Origin: Lichenostomus cassidix
Lineage: Eukaryota; Chordata; Aves; Passeriformes; Meliphagidae
Direction of reading: 5' to 3'
Length of the DNA stretch: 64,000 nt
NCBI GenBank assembly: GCA_008360975.2
Contig: VLJF02000046.1
Location: 2,728,001-2,792,000 of the forward strand
Positions 43,511-54,942 of this stretch are shown in pieces; the first letter of the stretch is position 1, and each line of letters begins with the position of its first letter. The position numbers and the translations under genes are program-made. Below the pieces are notes generated by a model. That model was not told where the DNA came from. It ran no database searches and saw nothing but the letters and a program-made list of their open reading frames with translations.

Positions 43511-44352
43511 TCTGTTTACAGGGACAACCAAATGTCTCCCTCCTTCCCTGCCCGATATCCAACAGCAGACAGTCCATAGCCAGCATTCCTGTCCCTGGGA
43601 GCACCAGGAGGGACATTTGATGGCTTATGCAGCACTGAGAGAGGAGAAGGCAGGAATTCTCATTTATTTCTTTTCCATGCCCAAGGAGACTCACGCAATG
43701 GGAAAAGGAGCTGTTGTTTGTGGAGCTGCCCTGCAGGGCTCCAGCCCAGAGCAGAGGCTTTGGGGAGGTCAGGTGTGGTCCCACCTGCAGGTTGGGCTCT
43801 CTGCTGGGTCAGTCAGGGGCTGCTGGTGTGGGGCAGCCAAGCAAAGAGGAACTGTCCCAGCAAGGGTGAAGTTTGGCAACAACTGTGAAACAGAGGCCAG
43901 AGGCAGCAATAATGACAGGTTAAAGGTGTGTCAGAAACAGGGCTAATTCTCAAAATTCAGTGATTTAGTCTGTGGCATTGCTAGAAGTGTTTGACCTACA
44001 CTGTTTCCCAGAATTCAACAAATCTCTGCCACAGATGGATGCCTTTTTCTTGGAATGGACAAAAGACCTCCCTGTGTGCAAGACTCATGTGCCTTCCTAC
44101 TTTCTCTGGTCTGAGGGCAAAAGTATCTTTTCTTGTTCAGCTGTGCTGCTCCTTTTCACTCTGGTGGCTCAAACAGTGGAAACAGGAACTTCAAACCAGT
44201 GTAAAGACTTGGGAAATTTCAATGGGAATAGATTATCTAGAGCTACACTTGATCTGTCTTCTATCACTCAGTGGACTTGGAGCAGATTCTTCATAAATGA
44301 TGCATGGGAAGGAGTAAATATGAAGTAAATCTGGTTCTATTACTTGTGTGAT
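43511..44352. other. No supported gene up to the gap
   Basis: A 119-codon frame at 43972-44328 has no recognisable domain. Nothing else is seen. Confidence 0.35.
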
Positions 44353-44852
44353 NNNNNNNNNNNNNNNNNNNNNNNNNNNNNNNNNNNNNNNNNNNNNNNN
44401 NNNNNNNNNNNNNNNNNNNNNNNNNNNNNNNNNNNNNNNNNNNNNNNNNNNNNNNNNNNNNNNNNNNNNNNNNNNNNNNNNNNNNNNNNNNNNNNNNNNN
44501 NNNNNNNNNNNNNNNNNNNNNNNNNNNNNNNNNNNNNNNNNNNNNNNNNNNNNNNNNNNNNNNNNNNNNNNNNNNNNNNNNNNNNNNNNNNNNNNNNNNN
44601 NNNNNNNNNNNNNNNNNNNNNNNNNNNNNNNNNNNNNNNNNNNNNNNNNNNNNNNNNNNNNNNNNNNNNNNNNNNNNNNNNNNNNNNNNNNNNNNNNNNN
44701 NNNNNNNNNNNNNNNNNNNNNNNNNNNNNNNNNNNNNNNNNNNNNNNNNNNNNNNNNNNNNNNNNNNNNNNNNNNNNNNNNNNNNNNNNNNNNNNNNNNN
44801 NNNNNNNNNNNNNNNNNNNNNNNNNNNNNNNNNNNNNNNNNNNNNNNNNNNN
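44353..44852. other. Assembly gap (500 N)
   Basis: Exactly 500 N, probably a fixed-size placeholder. The sequence right after it is the end of a GGGACATGG minisatellite like that at 24895-25440. Confidence 0.99.
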
Positions 44853-44909
44853 TGGAACATGGGAAAAATGGGGTGGGGAAATGAAATGGGGACATGGAAA
44901 GTGGACACG

Positions 44910-46134
44910 TGTCGTGGTTTGACCCTGGCCAAATGCCAGGCACCCATGACATCTACTCACTCACTCTCCCCTGCCACAGCTGGGCAGAGGAGAGAAAAAA
45001 AAGTTAATACACACAGGGCTCATGAGTTGAGATAAGGACTGGGAGATGCTCCAAGGACAGAACAGGCTCCTCTTAAAGTTACAAAGTGAAATTTATTGCT
45101 AACAGAGTCAGAGGGAAGACAATGAGAAGTAAAAAAACCCTCAAATACACTGTTTCCCTGCTCACCCCCTCCCTCCTCCCCACCAGCAGCACAGGGGGAC
45201 AGAGTATGGGGGTTTGGTCAGTTCATCACTGAGATCTTCTTCCACTGCTCAGGGGGAGAAGTTTTTTCCTCTGTGTAGCCATGGGGTTCCTCCCACAGGA
45301 GGCAGTTCTCTGTGAACTCCTCCACAAGCGGCAGCTCACCTGAACCTGCTGCAACATGAGCTCCTCCCATGGGCAGACAGTCCTCCCAAAACTGCTGTGG
45401 CATTGGTCTCTCCTCCACAGGGTGCAGCCCTCCGAGGCCAGACTGTTCCATCTTGGGAGCAAAGCCTCTCTCTCCACTGGGACTCCAAACTGGATCACAG
45501 CCTCCTCCAGGCATCCACCCGCTCTGCTGTGGGCACCTCCCCGCGGGCTGTGGGTGGATCTCTGCATTCCCTGTGGACCCCATGGGCTGCAGGGGGACAA
45601 CCTGCTCCCCCCATGGTCTTCACCACGGCCAGCAGAGGATTGTCAGCTCTGGTGCCTGGAGCACCTCCTTCCCCACCTTCTCCACTGACCTTGATGTCTC
45701 CATGTTGATTTCCCCTCACATATTCTCACCTCCTCCTCCTCCTCTGGCTAAAAAGAAGTGTGTGCTCATGTTGTTTTTGATTTCTTCTTAAATATGTTAT
45801 CACAAAGGCATAACTAACATCTCTAATTGGCCCAGCCTTGGCCAGCAGCATGTCCATCATCTTCAGAGCCATCAGAGATTGGCTCTGCTGGACATGGTGA
45901 AAGCTTCCAGAACATTCACACAGAACACACAGGAGCCATTTTTGTGCCTCTCCCCACCCACTAGCAAAAACTGGGCTAAGCAAAACCGACTCATGAACAC
46001 AGGGGTGCATTTGCTCCCAACCCTTCAGCCACTTCTTCAGACCTACCACAACAGCCTTTAAGGATTTAAATTCCCCCTAGATGCTAAAGGTACCTTGCTG
46101 ATGTTCTGGGCTAAGCAAAACCAACACACTCTGC
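44910..46134 (-). mobile_element. Avian-type 1.2 kb LTR, minus (B2 left)
   Basis: Duplicate of 25445-26672 in the same orientation, with only scattered substitutions and small indels. The short sequence between the gap and this LTR also matches that before the first copy. Confidence 0.65.
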
Positions 46135-46345
46135 AGTGTCACAATGGTCTCAGTGATTCTATGAGGTCTTGTAGTATCTTAATGGACTCCACGATTCAGT
46201 GGGGACCTGCAATGTCACAATGGTCTCCATGATTCCATGAGGTCCTGAAGTGTCACAATGGCTCCTTGGTTCCATGAGGCTGTGCAATGTCACTTTTGCC
46301 CCTTGGATCCATGCAGCCCCCAGTGTCACAACAGCCCCTTGGTAC
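46135..46345 (+). repeat. 38-bp satellite between head-to-head LTRs (B2)
   Basis: Five to six units, one more than in the B1 copy. Confidence 0.85.
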
Positions 46346-46347
46346 CA

Positions 46348-47596
46348 TGGCCTGGTTTTTGGTGGCAGGGTGGCCACAGAGGTGGCTTCTGTGAGAAGCT
46401 GCTGGAACCTTCAACCATGTTGGGCAGAGCCAATCCCTGGTGGCTCCTAAGGTGGACATGCCACTGGCCAAGGCTGGGCCAATTATAAATGGTGGTAATG
46501 CCTCTGTGATAACAGATTTAAGGAGAAAGAAATAACCAAGAAGTTGTTGCACAGTTGTAATTGTGACCAGAGAAGAGAGGAGTGAGAACATGTGAGGAGA
46601 ACAGCTCTGCAGACACCAAGGTCAGTGAAGGAGGAGGGGAGGAGCTGCTCCAGGCACTGGAACTGGGATTCCTCTGCAGCCCTTGGTGAAGACCATGGTG
46701 AAGCAGCAGTGCCCCTGCAGCTCCTGGAGATCCATGGGGATGCAGAGATCCACCTGCAGCTCCTGGAGATCCATGGGGATGCAGAGATCCAACCACAGCT
46801 CCTGGAGATCCATGGGGATGCAGAGATCCATCCACAGCCCCTGGAGATCCATGGGGATGCAGAGATCCACCTGCAGCTCCTGGAGATCCATGAGGATGCA
46901 GAGATCCACCTGCAGCTCCTGGAGATCCATGGGGATGCAGAGATCCACCTGCAGCCCATGGAGGAGGAGCCCAGGCCGGAGCAGGGGGATGCCTGGGAGG
47001 AGGCTGTGACCCCTGCAGAGAGGGGCTCTGCTGCCCAGCTGGAGCAGCCTGTCCTTGAAGGACTGACCCCGTAGGAGAGTGACCCACGCTGCAGCAGCTT
47101 TGGGGGACTGTTGCCCGTGGCATGGACTCACATTGCAGCAGTTCACAGGGAGCTGCTGCTGGTGAGATGAACTCACATTGGAGAAGTTCCTGGAGAACTC
47201 TCCCGTGGGAGGAACCCCACAGTGCAGCAGGGGAACAACTCCTCTCCCTGAGCAGTGGGAGAAATCTCAGATGATGAACTGACCAGAACTGACCATTCCT
47301 GTCTCTCTGCTCTGCTGGGGGAGGAGATAGAGCTGGGCAGGAGGGAGAGGTGGGGGGAAGGCACTTTTAAGGTTTTATTTTACTTCTCCTGCTCTGATTT
47401 TGTCAGCAATAATTCAACTAATATCTCTCATTTGAGCCTGTTTTTCCCATGACCATATTTGATGAGGATCTCTCCCTGTCCTTATCTCAACTCATGAACC
47501 CCTCGTTCTATTTCCTCTCCCCTGTGCAGCTGCAGAGGGGAGTGAGAGAGAGGCTTTGATGGGTGCCTGGCATCCAGCCAGCATCAACACACTACA
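46348..47596 (+). mobile_element. Avian-type 1.2 kb LTR, plus (B2 right)
   Basis: Duplicate of 26848-27940. It is longer because the internal 39-base repeat (CTGGAGATCCATGGGGATGC...) is present about six times at 46723-46960 against two in the first copy. The inside open frames (46592-47074 and reverse) are the repeat and LTR read in translation. Confidence 0.7.
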
Positions 47597-48067
47597 CCCT
47601 GTATCTTGTACATGTCATGTATACCTGAAAAAATGTTTTGAAGAGAAAAACACCCTTATTTTTGAAGAGAAGAACATATTTATTATGGCTTTCAATCTTT
47701 GTAACATAACCTGGGGTTCTTTTGTTTGGTTTTGTTACTTCAGGCTTCAGACACATTAATTGAAGTCTAACTGAACATGTGTTTCATGACATAGAACAGA
47801 AGAATCTACCACAGAGAATGAAGTGTCATGGTTTCAAATCAATCCTATTTGGTCTATGACTTGTGGTCCTTACAAACCCACTGTCCAAGGGCTGGGTTTG
47901 CAAGCTGGAGTGTGAAGCACAGGAAGTTTCTCTGGATAATGCTGCACCCCCATCTCTCCAGATGCAGAAATGGGCCAGAATCCAGCATTTTGAGTGTGAT
48001 TTTGGGCTCCTGGCCTTGCCCCAAAGGAGAGACAGGATTTTGCCTGCAGTGTCTGCCTGGAGCAGAC
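47597..48067. other. Block B2 tail, cut by retroelement
   Basis: Collinear with 27941-28395 and broken at GGAGCAGAC|TGATTCGCC where the two-LTR element begins. In B1 the sequence goes on AGAACAGGTGGGAAG. Confidence 0.6.
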
Positions 48068-48543
48068 TGATTCGCCCCAATCGAGCTCAGAGACACTTCA
48101 GAGACTAAGTCAGAGAAGTGGGTATTTGCTTTATTCGGTGCACCGGATGTGTGGGGATTGTTTCCACCAAACACACACACCTCAGTACCCCAAAGACACA
48201 GAGTTACAGGTAAAATCATGAATATTAATTACATTCTTCAGGATAGGAGTGGTTATACAAATCATTTCTCGGAAGTCATTAATATCATTAGCATGTGCAC
48301 TACACATGCTCCGTATGTCTTGGTGGTCTTTGGAGACCCCCAAAGCCCCCACCAAGGTGAAGGTCCTTCATGGGATGATTCAGCGGTTTCTGTGCTGGTT
48401 TCAAATGCATGCTTAGCCGATAAGCCATCAGGCCAGAGCTGTTACCTACAATTTGAATTTGAATTAAGAGTTCAGCCTTCAGCCCTGGCGGCCACAGACA
48501 GGCGCCTGTGCTGGTGGAAGGGGGACAAAAGCTCAGAGTCTCA
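48068..48543 (-). repeat. 3' LTR of the two-LTR element
   Basis: 476 bases, TG...CA ends on the minus strand, preceded by the polypurine tract. Confidence 0.92.
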
Positions 48544-51500
48544 ATTCCCCCCTTTTCTTTTGTAATTTGTAATTCTTTACAAATCTTGTATGCTATGAAA
48601 GTAAATACCTTTCTCTATTTCATATCTAAGTTTATACTTTTGCTATTGGATATAAACATCACAGTTCTAAGTACATAATATTATATAAAAATAACTACTA
48701 TTGCAGACAGTAAATAACAATGCAATAACACAAAAAACTATTACATACATTTGTTTACGTTAGGATTAACATAATTGCAACAGCTTGTATTTATAACTGT
48801 ACATACTCTTTCTCTTTTGGCATACAGCAAATCTATAGTTAATTGTAAGATGCTCTTTATCTTGATTTGCTGTGCTTTTATGGCATCTGCAGTGGCATTC
48901 ATTATGGCCTCTACAATGGTAGAAAGGTTCTTCTTTAGTTTACTTACTTCAGGCCAGGGTATAAACTACCTGGCAAAACTGAAAATTGGTGGGTTTATAT
49001 ATTCGGAGTAAGCTTTGTTAGTTGAGGAACAACACTAATGTGGAGAGATATTGGTTGAGCAGTTATTTTGAAGAAAAAGAAGAAAGACAGAATCGATAGA
49101 AATTCTAAGAGGAATGTTAATTCTTTTGGCTTTCTTGGGCCTTCCATCCCCTAGCAGGTTTCTTTGGAGTCAGGGATGGGGAGATTGGAGCACTGTCCTC
49201 TGCTGTGTCCATGACTGGCCCCACTATAGGGCTGGGCTTGGAGCTCTGTGCAGCACTTCCTCTGCTGTGTCCATGACTGGACCTCACTGCAGGGCTGGGA
49301 TGCTCTGGGGGTGAGGTAAGGAGCAGTTCACTGTCTCACCAGGGCAAGGCCTGACCTGTCCCTTTCCCACACACCATACACACAGGCATTTTGAAGTGTT
49401 GCAGAGACATTAAATTTTTCAGTTTTGGCAGCTCACATCATGGCTCCAGACAGTGATCAGGACCACTGATAGCTTTTCTTGCTTGTAAAATGGGGTACTT
49501 TTCTTCCTCACCTTGGCAGAATTTCTAGCAAACAGAGCAGAAAGGAAAGAGGAAAGCATAAAGGATAACTGACTAAGATTCTCATGCTGTTAGTTTTTGC
49601 TTGTGATCCATTAGGCTATCTTTTCTCACCTTTTCAGTCTTTTGTTTTACTCTCCGTAAATCTAGATTATCTTTCAATTTACAAAAAAATATGCTCACAA
49701 ATATTAGCCACTCACAAAATCAACAGATGTTCAGGATCTTCTATACGATTTTGCGAGCTTTTTCTAGGACTTCAAATGTGCTACTGAAGAATGGCACTTT
49801 TAACTGCTATTTTAAATTAACTTTTAAATTGCAGAGCCCAAAGCCTGGCAGATTAGTCTATGACTTTTAGCGATTTTTCAAAGGCAGTATTTTCTTTTGT
49901 GGGGCTTAGCATTCTTAAACACTGGACAAACAAATATGCATTAAACAGCAACAGTTATAAATACTTAGTAAAATAGCCAGCCATCCTTTCGAAACCTTTT
50001 CATTTTAAAAATGAAATTATTTTGTTATTGTTATATATCAATTTCACAAATTTAGATTCAAGCTCACATAGCTTTCCCTTTTTTTTTTCCTGGCTTACTT
50101 ACCCCTTTGCATCTGAAGCCATACTTGCCATTACAATTATTACAAGGTTTTGCTAGGATAGCTGACTGTGGATAACACTGTTCTGGTAATACAAAAAAAC
50201 CAAAACCATTTAATGTGTTTCATTTTGGTTTCACACTGGAGAGGAGTCTCTGGCTGTAGAACTCACAGCCGTGAGGGAAGTTAGCAGTTCTTTTGCTTCT
50301 GTGGCTTGAGTGGTTCCTTGTCTCACACAGCTTTTTGTCTGATGAGGACACACTGAAAGATGTTAAAACAAACTTGCACAGTGATAACACATGTTAGAGT
50401 GGGAGAATGATGAATTCTTGCCTCATTTAACTCCCCATTGGAAATTCTTTTAATAAGTGAGAAATTAAAATTTAATAAACTTCCCTTTTTTTCTTATAAT
50501 TTCTTAAATGCATGTATTACTCTATATGCATATTTAGAATTAGTAAAAATATTCACTATTTTGTCTTTATATACTTCACAGGATTTTATAAGCACTTACA
50601 GCTCTGCTGCTTGAGCTGACTATGTAAGAGGCAATGTTTCACTTAACTTCCTTTCGTTAACGATAGTGTATTTTTCAAATTGTTACTCTTCTAGTACTTT
50701 TGAAGTCTCACTACTAAATACTTTTTTTTTTTTTTTTCCAACTTCCTCAAGGAGGCTGAGTCAAACCCCTTGTTTTTGGGTTTTTTCTTTTTTTCTTAAA
50801 TACTCTTGTTTTACTAGACAAGATTCACAGTACAATAACTGCACTGGTCATCTACTCAGATGTTCTTTGAGTTAATAAATCTTTAGCTTGGTGTGAAACT
50901 TATGAGGTATATTCCTATTGTCAGCCTTCAGGCTTCATTTACCATCAGAGCTTTGGCTGCACAACTTGCAGACAGCACGCCCAGCCTCTGGCTACATTCT
51001 GAGACAATCAATAGCCGCCAGCCACTGGATTTGGTAACTTATAAAATTAGCATCACGCCACCGTGTTCTCCAAAAGTGGCTGTCAAATTCTCAAAGCATG
51101 GGGAAGAACACTTTTTTGCAAAAGTTACTTGCCATGACAACCAACCATACAGAAAGGACTGGACCCTCTTGGGGACATGAATTAAGCACACATTGTCACG
51201 TTCTTGGCTGCTTGAACAGCCCCGGACAGTGGCTCAGAGACACACCTTGTCTCCACCTTCTCCTCAGCAGTTCTAAAATTTTTCCTCTGCAGCAGTTAAT
51301 TTGCATTTTCTCTAAGGCAATTTGGCTGGCTGCTTGAAGGGTAAAGAATTTGAATTAAAAGCATTCGAGCAAACCTTTGTTCAAAAAAACCAAAACAGCA
51401 ACTCAGAGTAACCCAGGCAGGAGATTTTAACCTTGAAATAGTTAATTACAAAATTTGGTATATCTTTTCTACAGACATTTTTGCTTTCAGTGTTTCTTTG

Positions 51501-52699
51501 GCATCACTTTTGCTTTTGCCTTTTTATCCTTTCTTACATACATTTGCAGTATCTTTCTAACTAGTTTCTTCAGGGCTTATTCAGCCCTTCCTCCAGCCCC
51601 CACCCGTACTACTGCCTGGGGGTGCTCATTGTCCCACAAAGTCATTCTGGTGACCTAGACAGAACTCTTAACAGACAATCCACATTTCTAAACATTCCCT
51701 CTGCAGTATCCAAATGCAGCCCTTCCCCTCTAGGCTCTCAGCAGGCAAGGCCAGCAATACCACAGGTGATTGGTGTGTACCACAGCCACCCTGACCCAGG
51801 GGCTGGCAGGGTCAGGGACTGCCTGGTGCTGAGCTCACAGCTGTCCCACAGCTCCAGCTCAGCTCCGCACCTCCCCTCAGGCCCCCAGCCTGTGCATCCA
51901 GCCCCGCACCTCCGAGCTCGCCACTGCTACGCCGAAAGGGGAGGACACAGGGAACTGCAGCTCGCCCTGGGTCAGCTGCCAAACTTTTAGGCAAGATGGA
52001 GGAGGGTCCCGAAACACCTCTCCTCTCTTCCTTCTTTTTCCTTCCCCCTTACTCGTATTTAATTGCAAGCTCCATCTACTACAACATTCTATATAACCAC
52101 ATTTCAGCAGCTACACACAGGAGCTCTAATTAGATTCAATTAGTTATTTTTATCTTGCGGGCGTCCCCGCATAAATTTATATGCCGGCAAAAATACCAAT
52201 TAACACAGGTAAAATTTTGCACACACAGTACATGCACACACATTAAAAATTTCAGAAGCACCCGAGCAAATAGACAACATCACTTCCTCTCACAATTAAT
52301 ACACGCGCACTGAGTTTAACTTTCACAACGGTTTCCACACACAAAACACAGAATTTTAATCGCAAAATCAAATAGAGCAATACTAGAAAGGTGTTGGGGT
52401 CTGAGCGTTCTCAACTCAGCAGCCAAAATCCCTCCATTCAACAATATAATCTGCCCCCCTTCGGACACTCCAAACCAACGGTTTATATATGACCCACACT
52501 CGTTCACTCTTTGCCAGTCTCTTCACTTTTCTCTGGCCGTTTCTGTCGCCAGAGAACGGAAACGTAGATAAAGCTCCATTCTCGCTCAGTGTCGGAGACA
52601 CGTCTCATTAATTCACACTCACACATTAACAAAATAATGACACAGTAGCACAGTAACAGAATAACAACAGACAGAACAAAAATCACAGTATGGTATAAT

Positions 52700-52830
52700 A
52701 CAGTGGAGTCCAACCCCTTAAAGGTACCTTTCACTATAGCGGGGTCCAACCCCGGAGTCCAACCCTTTAAAAGTACCTTTTCTTGACAGCGGGGTCCAAC
52801 CCCAGGGGGTCCAACCCCTTGCTCGGGACT
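52700..52830 (-). repeat. Leader repeat GGGGTTGGACCCC of the two-LTR element
   Basis: Within the leader the minus strand repeats (A)GGGGTTGGACCCCGCTRTMRWGAAAGGTACYTTTAA two to three times at a step of about 40 bases, plus shorter copies. Each GGGGTTGGACCCC is a perfect 4-base stem with a TTGGA loop. Confidence 0.7.
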
Positions 52831-53066
52831 AATTTCAGGAGACCCAGTCTCCACCTACCCTCGGGGACTATCACCCCGGACCTGCAGGCATTTATTTTAA
52901 AAGTAGCAAATACCTTAATTTGGTGCAGATGGTCCTTAGTCTACTCCCGCCGTGAGCCAGAGGACAGCTGAGCTTCCCTTGAAAATTCAGGGTCGCGACT
53001 GGGAGGTCTGCTTACCCCAGGATCCGGCAGCCGAGCAGAGTCAGGGTCCCATCTGGGGTGCCAGTT

Positions 53067-53543
53067 TGATTCGCCCCAATCGAGCTCAGAGACACTTCAG
53101 AGACTAAGTCAGAGAAGTGGGTATTTGCTTTATTTGGTGCACCGGATGTGTGGGGGATTGTTTCCACCAAACACACATACCTCAGTACCCCAAAGACACA
53201 GAGTTATAGGTAAAATCATGAATATTAATTACATTCTTCAGGATAGGAGTGGTTATACAAATCATTTCTCGGAAGTCATTAATATCATTAGCATGTGCAC
53301 CATGCATGCTCCGTATATCCTGGTGGTCTTTGGAGACCCCCAAAGCCCCCTCCAAGGTGACAGTCCTTCATGGGATGATTCAGCGGTTTCTGTGCTGGTT
53401 TCAAATGCATGCTTAGCCGATAAGCCATCAGGCCAGAGCTGTTACCTACGATTTGAATTTGAATTAAGAGTTCAGCCTTCTGCCCTGGAGGCCACAGACA
53501 GGCGCCTGTGCTGGTGGAAGGGGGCAAAAAGCTCAGAGTCTCA
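53067..53543 (-). repeat. 5' LTR of the two-LTR element
   Basis: 477 bases, followed on the minus strand after two bases by the primer-binding site. Confidence 0.92.
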
Positions 53544-54473
53544 TCTTGGCCTCTGTTTCAGGTAGCCTGTTTCTGACATCAGTTGGCGACCCAGATGGGA
53601 CAGGAAGGTCTCTGCAAATCCCTCTGGGCCCAGAGCAACACCTGCCACTCTCTGCTGGAGCTGTGCCGGACGGTGGCGATCTGGAAGGCATTGGAGACCA
53701 AGGACCCAAGACAGAGGCAAGTGAGTAGACTCAGGCATCAGGTGTGGTAAGCTCCATGCTGCAGGCCCAGAGATCGCCCTGCAGTGGCAAATCTTGGGCT
53801 CGAGCCAGCATGTGGTGCTGTGAGTTAAGCTGTGCGCTGTGGCACAGGAGGTAACAGGTTCATATCCCACGTTTGTTTTTTCCTTGTTCATGTATTTCTG
53901 TGATTTTTCTTGTTTATAAAGTTGGATATGGGGGGTAACTTCTCACGTGATGGTTCAATCCCAATTCCTAAGAATTCCCCATTAGAGCTAGCACTGAAAA
54001 ATTGGCAGATTCTGACTGGTAAAGGTACTGTTTTTAGAAAACCAGAATTGATATGACAACGAGTCTGGCCAACCTATAAACTGGAGGAAAACCAGACATG
54101 GCCTAGATTTGGCAGTTTAGATATCAAATTGATATCAAATCTGATAGCTCTCCTGCAGAAAGAAAATTATTGGCTGCAGGTAGAATATGCAAAGCTGTTT
54201 AGACTTCTATCAAGTGATGAAACATTACAAAGATCTGAGACAGACATCATATAATAGTTTTAAGGAAAAAAACCTGAAATTATTAAGGTATCATTCTGTT
54301 TCATGTAGCCTGTTTCGGGCATCAATAATGATCACCATAATAATTTGCTGTATGGTTTTTGCTTCCATCAAGATTCAGTGTTGTAGCTGTTGTAATGCCT
54401 TAAGCTATAAAATAAATAGAGATATGGAGAGATCAGTTCCCATCAGGAACTGAGATTCAGGAAAAGGGGGGAC
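53544..54473 (+). mobile_element. Internally deleted endogenous retrovirus (plus)
   Basis: The end of a 5' LTR (to CATCA at 53581) is followed by a primer-binding-site-like TGGCGACCCAGATGGGAC at 53584-53601 and a leader. A gag start at 53928 (MGGNFS, a myristoylation-type N-terminus) runs to a stop near 54051, then on as a recognisable matrix-like frame to about 54255. Directly after comes the end of env: a hydrophobic anchor (MITIIICCMVFASI) and a short tail with stop near 54452. The polypurine tract AGGAAAAGGGGGGA (54457-54470) follows. Nearly all of gag, pol and env is missing, so it cannot make virus proteins. Confidence 0.7.
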
Positions 54474-54942
54474 TTGCTAAGGACAGTAGAACAGAACAGC
54501 ACAGCCTTGGAGAAATAGATCAAGTATGTAACTGAGGCAAACAGAACTCACGCAAAACACACGCAGGATTCCAGCTCAGCTCTGCAAGGCTGACAAAGCA
54601 GAAATTCTGCAAAACAACAATATTGCCCTTACTCAAAAGCAGGGTCAAGGAGCAGCCCCCTAAAAAGGACACTGGAGGTTGAAGACAGACTCCAAAGAAC
54701 CATGCAAGGACTTGTGACAAAGGGTGCACTTAGGTAAAATAAAGTAATACTTATCCATCAAATAAGCAGGGAGAGCTCATGAATATGTAATCAGTGTGTG
54801 TGATAAAAACTCTGTTCATCCAATGCTCAGGACACTTGAATGGAGGAACGATCCTCTGAGTGACCAGCACTGCAATAAAGAGTGGCTGCTTTCTAATACT
54901 CAAACTGTGTTAGAAAGTTTCTGTAAGGCTGATTTCAGTATC
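54474..54942 (+). mobile_element. 3' LTR of the deleted retrovirus (plus)
   Basis: It starts TGCTAAGGACAGTAGAACAG after the polypurine tract, has TATA-like and AATAAA boxes (the latter near 54875) and ends GATTTCAGTATCA. Its 3' part is the same sequence as 947-1318. Confidence 0.65.

Larger units (their letters stand above)
48068..53543 (-). mobile_element. Two-LTR non-autonomous endogenous retroelement (minus), 5.5 kb
   Basis: The 5' LTR is 53067-53543 and the 3' LTR 48068-48543 on the minus strand. Each starts TGAGACTCTGAGC, ends GGGGCGAATCA and has AATAAA. By eye they differ at about 16 positions plus one indel in 477 bases. Right after the 5' LTR is a primer-binding site (TGGCACCCCAGATGGGAC, 53063-53046); the polypurine tract AAAAGAAAAGGGGGGAAT (48561-48544) abuts the 3' LTR. 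The 4.5 kb interior has no open frame above about 120 codons and no recognisable gag, pol or env, so movement would have needed proteins from elsewhere. The flanks (GCAGAC on the left, TCTTGG on the right) do not form a target duplication. Confidence 0.9.

Noticed and set aside
46518..47176. 160-201 codon frames in the B2 LTR
   Set aside because: They consist of the 39-base VNTR plus LTR sequence, and are present as a shorter version in B1.
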